A program made the translations under genes and the position numbers. From Paenibacillus sp. FSL R5-0490 (GTDB taxonomy: Bacteria; Bacillota; Bacilli; Bacillales; Cytobacillaceae), in NCBI RefSeq assembly GCF_001956215.1, contig NZ_MRTQ01000018.1, positions 1 to 64,000 on the forward strand: a stretch of DNA of 64,000 bases, written 5' to 3'. Under the pieces are notes generated by a model that was given only the letters and a program-made list of their open reading frames with translations, was not told the DNA's origin and searched no databases. Of the stretch, positions 25,611 through 34,711 are shown piece by piece (positions within the stretch are counted from its first letter, which is position 1; the number at the start of each line of letters is the position of its first letter).

Positions 25611-26192
25611 ATGCGCTTAGAACGATTGAATTATAATAAAATTAAAATCTTTCTCACTTTAGATGACTTGAATGATAGGGGACTGACTAAGGAAGATGTC
25701 TTGAAGGATTCATTAAAATGGCATCAGCTTTTTCATGAAATGCTGGAAGAAGCAAGTGAAGAATTCGGTGTAGACATTCATGGCTCAGTTGCAGTGGAAA
25801 TATTCTCCATGCAGGCACAGGGAATGGTGATGATTGTTACAATGGAGGAGCAGATGGATGAAGAGCTCCTTGAGGATGGTTTTATTGAAATGCAGGTAAC
25901 TGTTGATGGCAGTGAAGATATATTATTCGAATTCCGGGATTTTGAAGATGTAATTCAAATGGCAAGAAGTCTGAACAGCGTGCAGATTGAGGAAGGAAGC
26001 CTGTACTATTATAAAGAAAAGTATTTTTATCATGCAAGAGATTTGGAGGGGGAAAAAAATATTCACCGGGTAATTGCCATTTTAGCTGAGTACGGTGATT
26101 CAGCTTTTACAAGCATTCACGTTATTCAGGAATATGGGAAAGTGCTGATTGAAGCCGATGCTGTAAAAAAGCTGGTGGAATATTTCTCTTAA
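25611..26192 (+). CDS. mecB: MecA-family ClpC adaptor MecB (YpbH)
   Basis: Adaptor protein that delivers substrates to ClpC/ClpP; the YpbH paralogue of MecA affects competence and sporulation in B. subtilis. The 193-residue product has the typical N-terminal substrate-recognition domain (MRLERLNYNKIKIFLTLDDL) and the C-terminal ClpC-binding domain (about 100-193), joined by an acidic linker. The short linker and position beside ypbG point to mecB rather than mecA. The ATG at 25611 follows AGGGGG at 7-8 bases; the longer in-frame reading is not conserved. Confidence 0.9.
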   Translation: MRLERLNYNKIKIFLTLDDLNDRGLTKEDVLKDSLKWHQLFHEMLEEASEEFGVDIHGSVAVEIFSMQAQGMVMIVTMEEQMDEELLEDGFIEMQVTVDGSEDILFEFRDFEDVIQMARSLNSVQIEEGSLYYYKEKYFYHARDLEGEKNIHRVIAILAEYGDSAFTSIHVIQEYGKVLIEADAVKKLVEYFS

Positions 26193-26197
26193 TGTGG

Positions 26198-26223
26198 AAG
26201 AGGGGATCCAACCTCTTTTTTTT
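26198..26223 (+). terminator. Intrinsic terminator after mecB
   Basis: AAGAGG pairs with CCTCTT around GGATCCAA, followed by a T8 run. Confidence 0.8.
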
Positions 26224-26582
26224 ATGCAGGTCACTCTTTTGCAATATGCATTTGCTGCATCCAGCAACGAATCTGGATTAATAGCTCATGAATTATATAA
26301 AAATTGGGTAAACCAAATATAGTCAAACAGCTGCAATAATATCATATATAAAGCTTTTACTTTACAAAAGGAAACAGGATGTTTCTATTGCTCTTCAGCG
26401 GGAAAAGGAGTACTGGGAGTAAACAGAAAATTCCCTTTAATATCAACGCTGATAGCGTTTTCATAAAAATATCAAAAAATGCGGAAAACTGTATTATTCT
26501 TCTTGCATAAATTAGGCAAAGGTGTATACTATTCCATGGAAGCGGACAACTAATGAAAGTGATTTTTCTAGGAGGTTTACAA
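26224..26582 (+). promoter_or_regulatory. Long gudB upstream region with cre-like site and promoter
   Basis: No gene is visible in these 360 bases. TGATAGCGTTTTCA at 26450-26463 matches the CcpA cre consensus in all but one position. TTGCAT (26503-26508) and TATACT (26525-26530), 16 bases apart, form a likely sigma-A promoter. Catabolite repression of glutamate dehydrogenase would fit the site, but its position 40 bases upstream of the -35 is unusual. Confidence 0.5.
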
Positions 26583-27857
26583 ATGGTAGCCGAGAAAGGT
26601 ACTGATTCAAATAAAGCTGAAAAATTGGACGTTTTAAAGTCGACTCAAACGGTCATACATAAGGCTTTAGGGAAGCTGGGTTATTCTGATGAGGTTTATG
26701 AGCTTCTTAAAGAGCCAATTCGTATGATGACAGTGAAAATTCCTGTACGGATGGATGACGGAACAGTAAAAGTCTTTACTGGCTACCGGGCCCAGCATAA
26801 TGATGCTGTTGGTCCTACTAAAGGCGGTATTCGTTTTCACCCGAATGTAACTGAAAAGGAAGTAAAGGCACTGTCAATTTGGATGAGCTTGAAATGCGGA
26901 ATTGTAGATCTTCCATATGGCGGAGGTAAAGGCGGAATCGTTTGTGACCCGCGCGATATGTCCTTCGGTGAGTTAGAGCGGTTAAGCCGCGGATATGTTC
27001 GGGCAATCAGTCAAATTGTAGGTCCTACTAAGGATATTCCTGCGCCTGATGTATTTACCAACTCGCAGATCATGGCATGGATGATGGATGAATACAGCCG
27101 GATTGATGAATTTAATTCCCCAGGCTTTATTACCGGTAAACCACTTGTACTTGGGGGTTCCCATGGACGGGAATCAGCAACAGCTAAAGGGGTTACAATT
27201 TGCATTCGGGAAGCTGCCAAGAAAAAAGGCATCAACCTTGAAGGTGCAAGAGTTGTTGTTCAGGGATTCGGAAACGCTGGAAGTTTCCTCTCAAAGTTTA
27301 TGCATGATGCAGGTGCAAAGGTTGTTGGTATTTCAGATGCTTATGGCGGTTTATATGATCCGAACGGCCTTGATATTGATTATCTCTTGGATCGCCGTGA
27401 CAGCTTTGGCACTGTGACAAAATTGTTTAATGATACAATTTCAAATAAAGAGCTGCTTGAACTTGATTGCGATATTCTGGTCCCGGCAGCCATAGAAAAC
27501 CAGATAACAGAAGAAAATGCACCTAACATAAGAGCTGGCATTGTAGTGGAGGCGGCTAACGGTCCAACTACTTTGGAAGCAACACGGATTCTGTCTGAGC
27601 GGGGAATCCTGCTTGTCCCTGATGTACTGGCTTCTGCCGGCGGTGTAACAGTATCCTATTTCGAATGGGTTCAAAATAATCAGGGATATTACTGGACTGA
27701 AGAAGAAGTAGAAGAAAAGCTTGAGAAAGTCATGGTTAAGTCATTCGATAATATCTATCAGACATCCCAAACACGCCGTGTCGATATGCGTCTGGCTGCC
27801 TATATGGTAGGTGTCAGAAAAATGGCGGAAGCTTCAAGATTCCGCGGGTGGATTTAA
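26583..27857 (+). CDS. gudB: NAD-specific glutamate dehydrogenase
   Basis: Catabolic oxidative deamination of glutamate to 2-oxoglutarate and ammonium. The 424-residue protein has the ELFV dehydrogenase N-domain (GYRAQHNDAVGPTKGGIRFH; LPYGGGKGGI, which carries the catalytic lysine) and a Rossmann domain (VVQGFGNAGSF near 224). There is no 9-bp duplication at DGTVKVFTGYRAQHND, the place where the cryptic gudB of B. subtilis 168 is inactivated, so this enzyme should be active. The ATG at 26583 follows GGAGGTTTACAA. The gene order before ypdA indicates gudB rather than rocG. Confidence 0.93.
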   Translation: MVAEKGTDSNKAEKLDVLKSTQTVIHKALGKLGYSDEVYELLKEPIRMMTVKIPVRMDDGTVKVFTGYRAQHNDAVGPTKGGIRFHPNVTEKEVKALSIWMSLKCGIVDLPYGGGKGGIVCDPRDMSFGELERLSRGYVRAISQIVGPTKDIPAPDVFTNSQIMAWMMDEYSRIDEFNSPGFITGKPLVLGGSHGRESATAKGVTICIREAAKKKGINLEGARVVVQGFGNAGSFLSKFMHDAGAKVVGISDAYGGLYDPNGLDIDYLLDRRDSFGTVTKLFNDTISNKELLELDCDILVPAAIENQITEENAPNIRAGIVVEAANGPTTLEATRILSERGILLVPDVLASAGGVTVSYFEWVQNNQGYYWTEEEVEEKLEKVMVKSFDNIYQTSQTRRVDMRLAAYMVGVRKMAEASRFRGWI

Positions 27858-27886
27858 CTGTAAATCTTCACATTTGAATAATCATA

Positions 27887-27922
27887 AAAAATCTCCTATC
27901 ATAAACTGATGGGAGATTTTTT
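27887..27922 (+). terminator. Intrinsic terminator after gudB
   Basis: AAATCTCCTATC pairs with GATGGGAGATTT, followed by TTTT. Confidence 0.85.
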
Positions 27923-27972
27923 ATAAACAGCAGCATGAAATACTTGTTTTTGGCATTTAAGGAGTGAGAATC

Positions 27973-28953
27973 TTGAATATAGACGCTATTATTGTTGGGG
28001 GAGGGCCCTGCGGACTGGCAGCTGCCATAGCCCTTCAGGAAGCTGGAAAAAACCCCCTTGTTATCGAAAAGGGCAATATCGTAAATGCAATATACAACTA
28101 CCCGACACACCAGACTTTCTTCAGCACAAGTGAGAAGCTCGAAATCGGCGGGGTGCCCTTCATAACGGAAAATTACAAGCCTAAGAGAAACCAGGCGCTA
28201 ACGTATTACCGGGAAGTGGTGAAAAGGAAGGGCATTAAGATCAATGCTTACGAAAAAGTTCTAAATGTAGTAAAAAATCATTCCGAAGCATTTGAAGTAC
28301 AAACTGATAAGGGGGCTTATACAGTCAATAACGTCATAATTGCTACAGGTTATTATGATAATCCCAATTTCATGGAAGTTCCCGGTGAGGATCTTTCAAA
28401 GGTATTTCACTATTTCAAAGAAGCTCACCCATTCTTTGATAAAGACGTAGCAGTTATCGGAGGGAAGAACTCAAGCGTTGATGCAGCAATTGAACTGGTA
28501 AAAGCAGGAGCAAGAGTTACGGTGATATATCGTGGAACAGAATATTCACCAAGCATAAAGCCCTGGATTCTGCCTGAGTTTGAGGCTTTAGTGAGAAATG
28601 GCGTCATTAAAATGGAATTCAATGCACATGTGAAAGAAATTAGTGAAAACAAGCTATTATATTCAGTGGATGGTAAAACCTTTGACATTAAGAACGATTT
28701 TGTGTTTGCCATGACTGGTTATCATCCTGATCACGGATTTTTAAGAAATATGGGGATTCAAATTAATGATGAAACCGGGCGCCCTCACTTTAACCCTGAA
28801 ACAATGGAAACGAATGTCCCTGGAATATTTATTGCAGGTGTAATAGCTGCCGGAAATAATGCTAACGAAATTTTTATTGAAAATGGAAGATTTCACGGCG
28901 GACAAATAGCAAAAGCAATAATTGAAAAAGAGAGCGGAAACTGCAAAGGCTGA
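27973..28953 (+). CDS. ypdA: YpdA-family bacillithiol-disulfide reductase
   Basis: FAD- and NADPH-dependent oxidoreductase that reduces oxidised bacillithiol. The 326-residue protein has an FAD-binding GGGPCGL (about 9-15), whose Cys13 is the conserved active-site cysteine of YpdA, and an NADPH-binding AVIGGKNSSVDAA near 160. A C-terminal FIAGVIAAG dinucleotide motif follows. I prefer the TTG start at 27973, 8 bases after GGAGTG, over a GTG at 27964 that overlaps the ribosome site. It follows gudB in the same order as B. subtilis. Confidence 0.9.
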   Translation: MNIDAIIVGGGPCGLAAAIALQEAGKNPLVIEKGNIVNAIYNYPTHQTFFSTSEKLEIGGVPFITENYKPKRNQALTYYREVVKRKGIKINAYEKVLNVVKNHSEAFEVQTDKGAYTVNNVIIATGYYDNPNFMEVPGEDLSKVFHYFKEAHPFFDKDVAVIGGKNSSVDAAIELVKAGARVTVIYRGTEYSPSIKPWILPEFEALVRNGVIKMEFNAHVKEISENKLLYSVDGKTFDIKNDFVFAMTGYHPDHGFLRNMGIQINDETGRPHFNPETMETNVPGIFIAGVIAAGNNANEIFIENGRFHGGQIAKAIIEKESGNCKG

Positions 28954-28972
28954 TCATTTCAGATCAGCCTTT
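28945..28972. terminator. Bidirectional terminator between ypdA and the asparaginase
   Basis: AAAGGCTGATC pairs with GATCAGCCTTTT around ATTTCA; the left arm overlaps the end of ypdA. Confidence 0.85.
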
Positions 28973-28975
28973 TAA

Positions 28976-29944
28976 TTATATTTGAAAAATCTCTTCGATA
29001 TTTTGCTGTGTTTCCAGTCCTATTAACAGTTTAATCCTGGCTTTTTGTCCATTAAGCCCATTTGAAAATATAACCCCCATGTCCTTGAGGTGTTTTCCGC
29101 CTCCGTCATAACCATAAACATCTTGTGCAATTCCATTGAAGCAGCGGGAAACCAATACAATCGGAATGTTTTTTTCAGTAAGGGCTTTAATGCCCTCAAT
29201 TGTGGCCGGAGGCAGATTGCCTTGTCCAAGTGCTTCGATAACAACACCATCGAAATCTAAGTTCCCTATCGCATGAAGCAAAGAAGAATCCATTCCGGCA
29301 AAAGCTTTAATGAGTGTGACTTTTTTTTCAACTGTATCCATTGGGTAGTATTCTCTATTTGTCGGCGTGTTATGGAATAATACACCTCTCTTTGTGACTA
29401 TTCCAATTGGCCCATACTGAGGGCTCTGGAAAGTAGAGACATTACTCGTATGTGTTTTTGTAACATTTTCTGCTGTATGGATTTCATCATTTAAAACGAC
29501 TAGGACCCCTTTGTCTTTTGCTTCTTCACATGCAGCCACACGAATAGAAGAAATGAGGTTGTAAAGTCCGTCTGAACCGATTTCATTACTCGATCTCATT
29601 GCACCTGTAACAACGATCGGAAGGGATGTTTTCACACTTAAGTCCAAAAAGTAGGCTGTCTCTTCTAATGTATCAGTTCCATGGGTAATCACTACGCCGC
29701 TAATCTCTTCCTTTGCAAGGCTGTTTTCAATGATTTCCTTTAATTTAAGCATTTCCTTTGGCGTAATATGCGGTGAAGGAAGGTGGAATGGCTCTTCAAC
29801 CAGTAATTCTGCAAGGGACAGCAGTTCTTTTGTTTTTTCAGTTAATGGATTATTATCTGTTGGTTTTACGGCACCTGTTGCTGCATCCTCGCTCATTGAA
29901 ATGGTGCCTCCTGTGTGTATAACAAGTATCTTTTTTTTCTCCAT
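28976..29944 (-). CDS. ansA: Asparaginase (AnsA-like, cytoplasmic)
   Basis: Hydrolyses L-asparagine to aspartate and ammonium. The 322-residue product has the two signature motifs: HTGGTIS at the N-terminus (nucleophile Thr11 or Thr14) and THGTDTLEE near residue 88, which holds the second Thr-Lys-Asp set of residues. No signal peptide is present, unlike AnsZ, so a cytoplasmic enzyme is expected. It stands alone on the minus strand, without ansB or ansR nearby, and is divergent from prsW. Confidence 0.88.
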   Translation of the reverse strand: MEKKKILVIHTGGTISMSEDAATGAVKPTDNNPLTEKTKELLSLAELLVEEPFHLPSPHITPKEMLKLKEIIENSLAKEEISGVVITHGTDTLEETAYFLDLSVKTSLPIVVTGAMRSSNEIGSDGLYNLISSIRVAACEEAKDKGVLVVLNDEIHTAENVTKTHTSNVSTFQSPQYGPIGIVTKRGVLFHNTPTNREYYPMDTVEKKVTLIKAFAGMDSSLLHAIGNLDFDGVVIEALGQGNLPPATIEGIKALTEKNIPIVLVSRCFNGIAQDVYGYDGGGKHLKDMGVIFSNGLNGQKARIKLLIGLETQQNIEEIFQI

Positions 29945-30076
29945 GTGAATCCCCCAATTTTCGCTTTGAAAAATAAATATGAAGTGAAATATTTCTTTTC
30001 CAATATTTGAATAATCATTTTAATTCTCTCTATATCATGATACGATTAAGAAAACAGATTGAAAAGAGGACAGCTC

Positions 30077-30766
30077 ATGCTGGGAATATTATCCGCTGGC
30101 ATCGCGCCGGGACTGGCACTATTAAGTTATTTTTATTTAAAAGATCAATATGAGTCAGAACCCATATCAATGGTTTTTAAAACTTTTTTGTTTGGTGCCT
30201 TGCTTGTGTTCCCCATCATGTTCATTCAATATGTTTTAGAAGCTGAAGGGGTGCTCCAGTCCAGTTTTGCGGATGCTTTTCTATCATCAAGCATGCTTGA
30301 AGAGTTCTTTAAATGGTTTATATTATTCTATACTATTTATCAGCATATAACCTTTGATGAACCATATGATGGAATTGTGTATGGTGCCTCTGTATCACTC
30401 GGCTTTGCTACTGCAGAAAATATCTTCTATCTCATCGGGCTAGGGGTGGAACACGCACTTGGGAGGGCCTTGCTCCCGGTTTCCAGTCATGCTCTCTTCG
30501 GTGTTATCATGGGCTATTATATAGGAAAAGGAAAATTCTCGGCAACATCTACAAGAAAATGGATAGCCTTTTCACTTTTTATACCTTTTCTCCTCCACGG
30601 TATTTACGACTATATCCTTATTTCCCTAAAACATTGGATCTTTATCATGTTTCCTTTTATGATCTTCCTTTGGTGGCTGGGCTTAAGAAAAGTAAAAAAA
30701 GCAAGGGCTCATAGCGTAAGGCATATGAATAATCAATTTGAAATACAGAAAACTCTCCATTCCTGA
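30077..30766 (+). CDS. prsW: Site-1 protease PrsW
   Basis: Membrane-embedded metalloprotease that starts the proteolysis of the anti-sigma factor RsiW in response to cell-envelope stress. The 229-residue protein has several transmembrane helices with the conserved EEFFKWF (about 76-82), [10 protein letters not shown] (about 115) and [15 protein letters not shown] (about 143) motifs that form the PrsW active region. B. subtilis PrsW (YpdC) has 218 residues. The ATG at 30077 follows AAGAGGAC; the earlier in-frame codon overlaps this site. sigW is not in the window. Confidence 0.9.
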   Translation: MLGILSAGIAPGLALLSYFYLKDQYESEPISMVFKTFLFGALLVFPIMFIQYVLEAEGVLQSSFADAFLSSSMLEEFFKWFILFYTIYQHITFDEPYDGIVYGASVSLGFATAENIFYLIGLGVEHALGRALLPVSSHALFGVIMGYYIGKGKFSATSTRKWIAFSLFIPFLLHGIYDYILISLKHWIFIMFPFMIFLWWLGLRKVKKARAHSVRHMNNQFEIQKTLHS

Positions 30767-30782
30767 TGGAGGGTTTTTTTAT
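30749..30782 (+). terminator. Intrinsic terminator after prsW
   Basis: AACTCTCCAT pairs with ATGGAGGGTT around TCCTG, followed by TTTTTT; it overlaps the last codons of prsW. Confidence 0.85.
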
Positions 30783-30819
30783 AAAGATAAGAATGTATAA
30801 ATTCTGAAGTTAGATAACT

Positions 30820-31186
30820 GTCTAGCTCCAGCGCCTACCCCCTCGATGTCACAAGCTTGTCTTGTTTCGGCTCCTAGGGACTCGGGATCATAAGCCGTTT
30901 CCTTCCAGAAGGAAATACGCCTTCTTACAGGAACCGTCTTATGCCTGAGGCCCGCAGGACAAGGAAGGCTTCGTCAGCATAAACATCGCACGACCAAAAG
31001 CTACAGCTTTTGGGAGGATGCGGGTCATGCAGACGTTGCCACAGGACGTGGCGCTCTTAGTCTGCGTTCTTTGAAAGAGCAGTCGCCTCCACATTTCGGG
31101 CAATCCTCCCAAAAAGGCAAAGAACGCCTTTCCAGGAGGCTCGTCTTGTGCTTGTCGGGGGTGGGCAAGGCGCTTGCGCTTTTCTT
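30820..31186 (-). repeat. Dispersed structured repeat, family A, long copy
   Basis: This 367-base element between prsW and sleB is the inverted counterpart of the copy at 8118-8363. It carries an extra internal module of about 120 bases, including a perfect CCAAAAGCT/AGCTTTTGG hairpin and a GCAGAC/GTCTGC stem closing over GCCAC/GTGGC at 31029-31065. Part of that module also occurs in the family B repeat at 55172-55392. It fills most of the 525-base gap; no gene is visible there. Confidence 0.85.
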
Positions 31187-31291
31187 ATTTGCCGGCAACC
31201 TTAATAAATGATTCAAGTTATTGAATAAAAAGCCAGGGACTACAAAAAATAGGGTCAATGATAAAAGATTGACTTTTGGAGGTTATAATCC

Positions 31292-32128
31292 ATGAAAAAG
31301 AAATTTATGGCTGGAAAGGTGTTACTCATAATCTCCCTTTGTGTTCTGGGAATTCCATTGAGCGGGAATATGGAAAAAGCCAATGCCTTTTCAAATCAGG
31401 TGATTCAGCACGGGGCTGTAGGTGACGATGTAATAGAACTTCAATCCCGACTGCAGTATCTAGGCTTTTACAATGGGAAGATTGATGGAGTCTTTGGGTG
31501 GGGAACCTATTGGGCACTTAGGAACTTCCAATATGAATTTGGACTTCCCATTGACGGGCTTGCAGGCCAGGAAACAAAAAACAAGCTCGTGAAAGCATCT
31601 AAATATAATGAACAATATGTGAAAGAACAAATCAATAAGGGCAATAAATTTACCCATTATGGCGGGGTGGAAACTGAAAAGCAGACTAAGCCTCAGCAAG
31701 GGTCAACGGGGGGAACAGCACAGCAGCAGGAAGCTCCCAAACAGCCCACTGCTTCAAATGTCCCTAATGGATTCTCGGAAAATGATATTCAGCTAATGGC
31801 CAATGCAGTCTATGGAGAATCAAGAGGAGAACCTTATACAGGCCAGGTGGCAGTTGCTGCAGTTATCTTAAACCGTGTAAACAGTGCTTCATTCCCAAAT
31901 ACTGTTTCTGGTGTTATTTTTGAGCCTCGTGCTTTTACTGCCGTTGCCGATGGCCAGATATGGCTAACGCCGAATGAGACGGCAAAAAAAGCAGTGCTGG
32001 ATGCGATTAATGGATGGGATCCGACAGGAGAGGCGCTGTATTATTTTAATCCGGATACCGCTACAAGCGGATGGATTTGGACACGGCCGCAAATCAAGCG
32101 GATTGGAAAACATATATTCTGTAAATAG
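31292..32128 (+). CDS. sleB: Spore cortex-lytic enzyme SleB
   Basis: Lytic transglycosylase that degrades cortex peptidoglycan (muramic-delta-lactam containing) during germination. The 278-residue protein has a signal peptide (about 1-32), a PG-binding-1 domain (about 40-100; DDVIELQSRLQYLGFYNGKI) and a variable Q/T-rich linker. The C-terminal hydrolase-2 domain spans about 160-278, with catalytic Glu in VYGESRGEPYTGQ. It is slightly shorter than B. subtilis SleB (305). It is co-transcribed with ypeB, 14 bases downstream. Forespore (sigma-G) expression is expected, but I saw only a weak match upstream. Confidence 0.95.
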   Translation: MKKKFMAGKVLLIISLCVLGIPLSGNMEKANAFSNQVIQHGAVGDDVIELQSRLQYLGFYNGKIDGVFGWGTYWALRNFQYEFGLPIDGLAGQETKNKLVKASKYNEQYVKEQINKGNKFTHYGGVETEKQTKPQQGSTGGTAQQQEAPKQPTASNVPNGFSENDIQLMANAVYGESRGEPYTGQVAVAAVILNRVNSASFPNTVSGVIFEPRAFTAVADGQIWLTPNETAKKAVLDAINGWDPTGEALYYFNPDTATSGWIWTRPQIKRIGKHIFCK

Positions 32129-32142
32129 AGGGGTGAATAATC

Positions 32143-33492
32143 ATGCTTAGAGGAATTCTTATTGGGGTACTTGCGCTGGGTGTTGCCGGTACAGCGTTTT
32201 GGGGTTATCAGGAACACCGGGAGAAAAATGCAATCCTCATTAATGCTGAAAATAATTATCAAAGAGCATTTCATGATTTAACTTATCAAGTCGATCTATT
32301 GCATGACAAAATCGGAACAACGTTAGCGATGAATTCGAGAGCTTCACTATCACCTGAATTGGCAGAAGTATGGAGATTGACTTCAGAAGCCCACTCGGAT
32401 GTAGGCCAGCTGCCTCTGACACTTCTTCCTTTCAATAAAACCGAAGAGTTTCTATCCAATATCGGAGATTTCAGTTATCGGACAGCAGTAAGAGACTTAG
32501 AGAAGGAGCCATTATCGGAAAAGGAATACCAAACGCTCAAACAGCTTTATAAGCAATCTGCGGATGTTCAGCAGGATTTACGTAAAGTACAGCATATGGT
32601 TCTTGAAAAAAACTTAAGGTGGATGGATGTGGAAATGGCTCTCGCGTCCAATAAAGAACCTGCAGATAATACAATCATAGATGGCTTTAAAACAGTGGAA
32701 AAAACAGTTGAAGGCTATGGAGAGACAGACTTTGGGCCTGCATTTGTAAATATGCAGAAAAAGGATGAAAACTACAAATATCTGAAGGGCAAAGAAATAA
32801 CAGAAAAAGAAGCTGCACGTATTGGTCAGCATTATGCAGGTTTGGGAAAGAATGTGAATATCAGAGTAACGGAAAACGGCAAAGGATCTGATTACGGGTT
32901 TTTCAGTGTAAGTATCCAAAACAAGAAAACAAATGAAGAAGCAAACATGGATATTACCAAAAAAGGCGGCTATCCAATCTGGTTTATCCTCGACCGGAAA
33001 GTGGCGAAACAAAAAGTAAGTCTTAATGAAGCAAGCAATAATGCAGTTAAATTTCTTAAGGACAATGGTTTTAAAGACCTGGATTTATTCGAAAGTGCCC
33101 AATATGACAATTTAGGGGTATTCACCTTCGTGTCGAATCAGGATGGTGTAAGAATTTATCCAGACTCCATTCGTGTGAAAATTGCGCTTGACAATGGCAG
33201 CATGACTGCTTTTTCTGCTGAGGATTATTTAAAATCTCATCACCAGCGTGAAATTCCTGAGCCTGCAATTACTGCAGAAGAGGCAAGATCCAGGGTGAAT
33301 CCGCAGCTGAAGGTCATGGAAGACAGGCGTGCAATAATTATTAACGATTTGAATCAGGAAGTTTCCTGTTATGAATTTATGGGCACACTGGGTGAAGATA
33401 CCTACAGGATTTATATAAATGCAGAAACTGGACAGGAAGAAAAAGTAGAAAAGCTTAAGAATGCAGAACCAATATATGAAGATGTAGTGTAG
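32143..33492 (+). CDS. ypeB: Germination protein YpeB
   Basis: Membrane-anchored partner that stabilises SleB in the dormant spore and is cleaved upon germination. The 449-residue protein (450 in B. subtilis) has one N-terminal transmembrane helix (about 4-20) and three PepSY-type domains in the C-terminal half (for example about 210-280 and 290-360). It directly follows sleB with a good GAGGGGTG ribosome site. Confidence 0.95.
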   Translation: MLRGILIGVLALGVAGTAFWGYQEHREKNAILINAENNYQRAFHDLTYQVDLLHDKIGTTLAMNSRASLSPELAEVWRLTSEAHSDVGQLPLTLLPFNKTEEFLSNIGDFSYRTAVRDLEKEPLSEKEYQTLKQLYKQSADVQQDLRKVQHMVLEKNLRWMDVEMALASNKEPADNTIIDGFKTVEKTVEGYGETDFGPAFVNMQKKDENYKYLKGKEITEKEAARIGQHYAGLGKNVNIRVTENGKGSDYGFFSVSIQNKKTNEEANMDITKKGGYPIWFILDRKVAKQKVSLNEASNNAVKFLKDNGFKDLDLFESAQYDNLGVFTFVSNQDGVRIYPDSIRVKIALDNGSMTAFSAEDYLKSHHQREIPEPAITAEEARSRVNPQLKVMEDRRAIIINDLNQEVSCYEFMGTLGEDTYRIYINAETGQEEKVEKLKNAEPIYEDVV

Positions 33493-33520
33493 AGAAAGCC
33501 GGATAGGCTTTCTTTTTTTA
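33491..33520 (+). terminator. Intrinsic terminator after ypeB
   Basis: AGAAAGCC pairs with GGCTTTCT around GGATA, followed by T residues. Confidence 0.85.
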
Positions 33521-33755
33521 TTTGGCTATTTTCGAAGGTTTGTTGATTTTTGTATTTTTTTTGCAGAATTGATTGAAGCGAGCAGCCTTGAGCGGAAAAT
33601 CGACGGACAGCATTGAGAGGTGAAGAACAGTAATCTATTCAAAATAACTGAGTCTTTTTGCCTATAAAGAAATAAAAATGTTATTGCAGGATTCTTATAT
33701 AGCGTTCATAATTAAATGACAAGATTATCCTTTTATTATGGGGAAGTGTGGAAGT

Positions 33756-34415
33756 GTGATAAATATTGGTGAAGCATTGATGCTCGAATTGACGTACTCT
33801 GAAAAACCTGAGAATTATAAATGCAAGCTTGCCGAAAGAGAAGGAAATAACCTATATATTGATTATCCAATAAATCAGGAAACGAATAAAACTGCATTTC
33901 TGGTCGATGGTACTCAGCTGAAGGCTACCTTTTTGGCTGATGATGGAACAGTATACCTTTTCGAAAGCGAGGTTCTCGGAAGAGTTAAGCAAAAAATCCC
34001 GATGATGATTTTATCATATCCCGGGGATGAACATTTAGTGAAAATTCAAAGGCGGCAGTTTGTACGGGTTGAAACACCTGTTGATGTTGCAATCCATGCG
34101 GTAAATAAAGAGTTTACTCCTTTTGTATCCGTTACGGATGATATAAGTGCAGGCGGGGCTGCAATCATCGCTAAGATGGACAATTCCTTAAAAGCCAATA
34201 TGCAAATACTTACTTATTTCGTATTAGCCATGCAAAACGGTGTAAATTATTATTTGAAGCTTAAAAGTAAAGTAATAAGAGTTTCTGAACCAAGAAATGG
34301 TATATCGCTTATTTCTGTACAGTTCATGGATATAACCCCGCAGGATAGGCAAATGCTTCTGCGATTTTGTTTCGATAGGCAATTGGCCATGAAGAAAAAA
34401 GGCCTGGAAAAATGA
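33756..34415 (+). CDS. ypfA: c-di-GMP receptor YpfA (PilZ; DgrA/MotI)
   Basis: PilZ-domain protein that binds cyclic di-GMP and slows flagellar motility in B. subtilis. The 219-residue protein has an N-terminal YcgR-like domain (about 1-95) and a C-terminal PilZ domain (about 100-215). The c-di-GMP signatures are RRQFVR and DISAGG. I start at the GTG at 33756, which gives MINIGE, like the B. subtilis N-terminus, and has GGGGAAGTG upstream; an ATG 18 bases earlier has no ribosome site. Confidence 0.88.
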   Translation: MINIGEALMLELTYSEKPENYKCKLAEREGNNLYIDYPINQETNKTAFLVDGTQLKATFLADDGTVYLFESEVLGRVKQKIPMMILSYPGDEHLVKIQRRQFVRVETPVDVAIHAVNKEFTPFVSVTDDISAGGAAIIAKMDNSLKANMQILTYFVLAMQNGVNYYLKLKSKVIRVSEPRNGISLISVQFMDITPQDRQMLLRFCFDRQLAMKKKGLEK

Positions 34416-34500
34416 ATAAAGGAATATTTTTTATATTCATCTCTCATAATAGATGGTGAAGTCTATGGCTAAATTTTATATTTCAGTTGGAGAGATGGCA

Positions 34501-34686
34501 ATGATGAAAACGGTAGAGAGGATTATTCTTAAGTTAATAATTGTGCAATTTGTTTTCCTGCTGATCACTCAATTTTTCTTTCATCATATGGATGCTTTTC
34601 CGGAATTAAAGCAGCTGACACAGTATGAAGGTGTCACAGATCAGAATTTTACTGAGCTGCTTGAAACTTTCAGGAAAAATAATTAG
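34501..34686 (+). CDS. ypfB: YpfB-like small membrane protein
   Basis: A 61-residue protein with one transmembrane helix (about 8-28) and a charged C-terminus. It lies between ypfA and cmk, as does ypfB in B. subtilis. The start is one of two adjacent ATG codons (34501/34504), placed after TTGGAGAG; the longer in-frame reading from 34453 has no better signal. Function unknown. Confidence 0.7.
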   Translation: MMKTVERIILKLIIVQFVFLLITQFFFHHMDAFPELKQLTQYEGVTDQNFTELLETFRKNN

Positions 34687-34711
34687 CAGGCAGGCGCCTG
34701 CTTATTTTTTT
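34685..34711 (+). terminator. Intrinsic terminator after ypfB
   Basis: AGCAGGC pairs with GCCTGCT around a short AGGC loop, followed by TATTTTTTT. Confidence 0.8.

Noticed and set aside
26740-26800. Cryptic gudB duplication as in B. subtilis 168
   Set aside because: The reading through DGTVKVFTGYRAQHND is single-copy, so the enzyme should be active.
31221-31250. Sigma-G promoter for sleB (TGAATA with a weak A-rich -10)
   Set aside because: The -10 does not match CATACTA closely enough to call, though sigma-G control is expected from biology.
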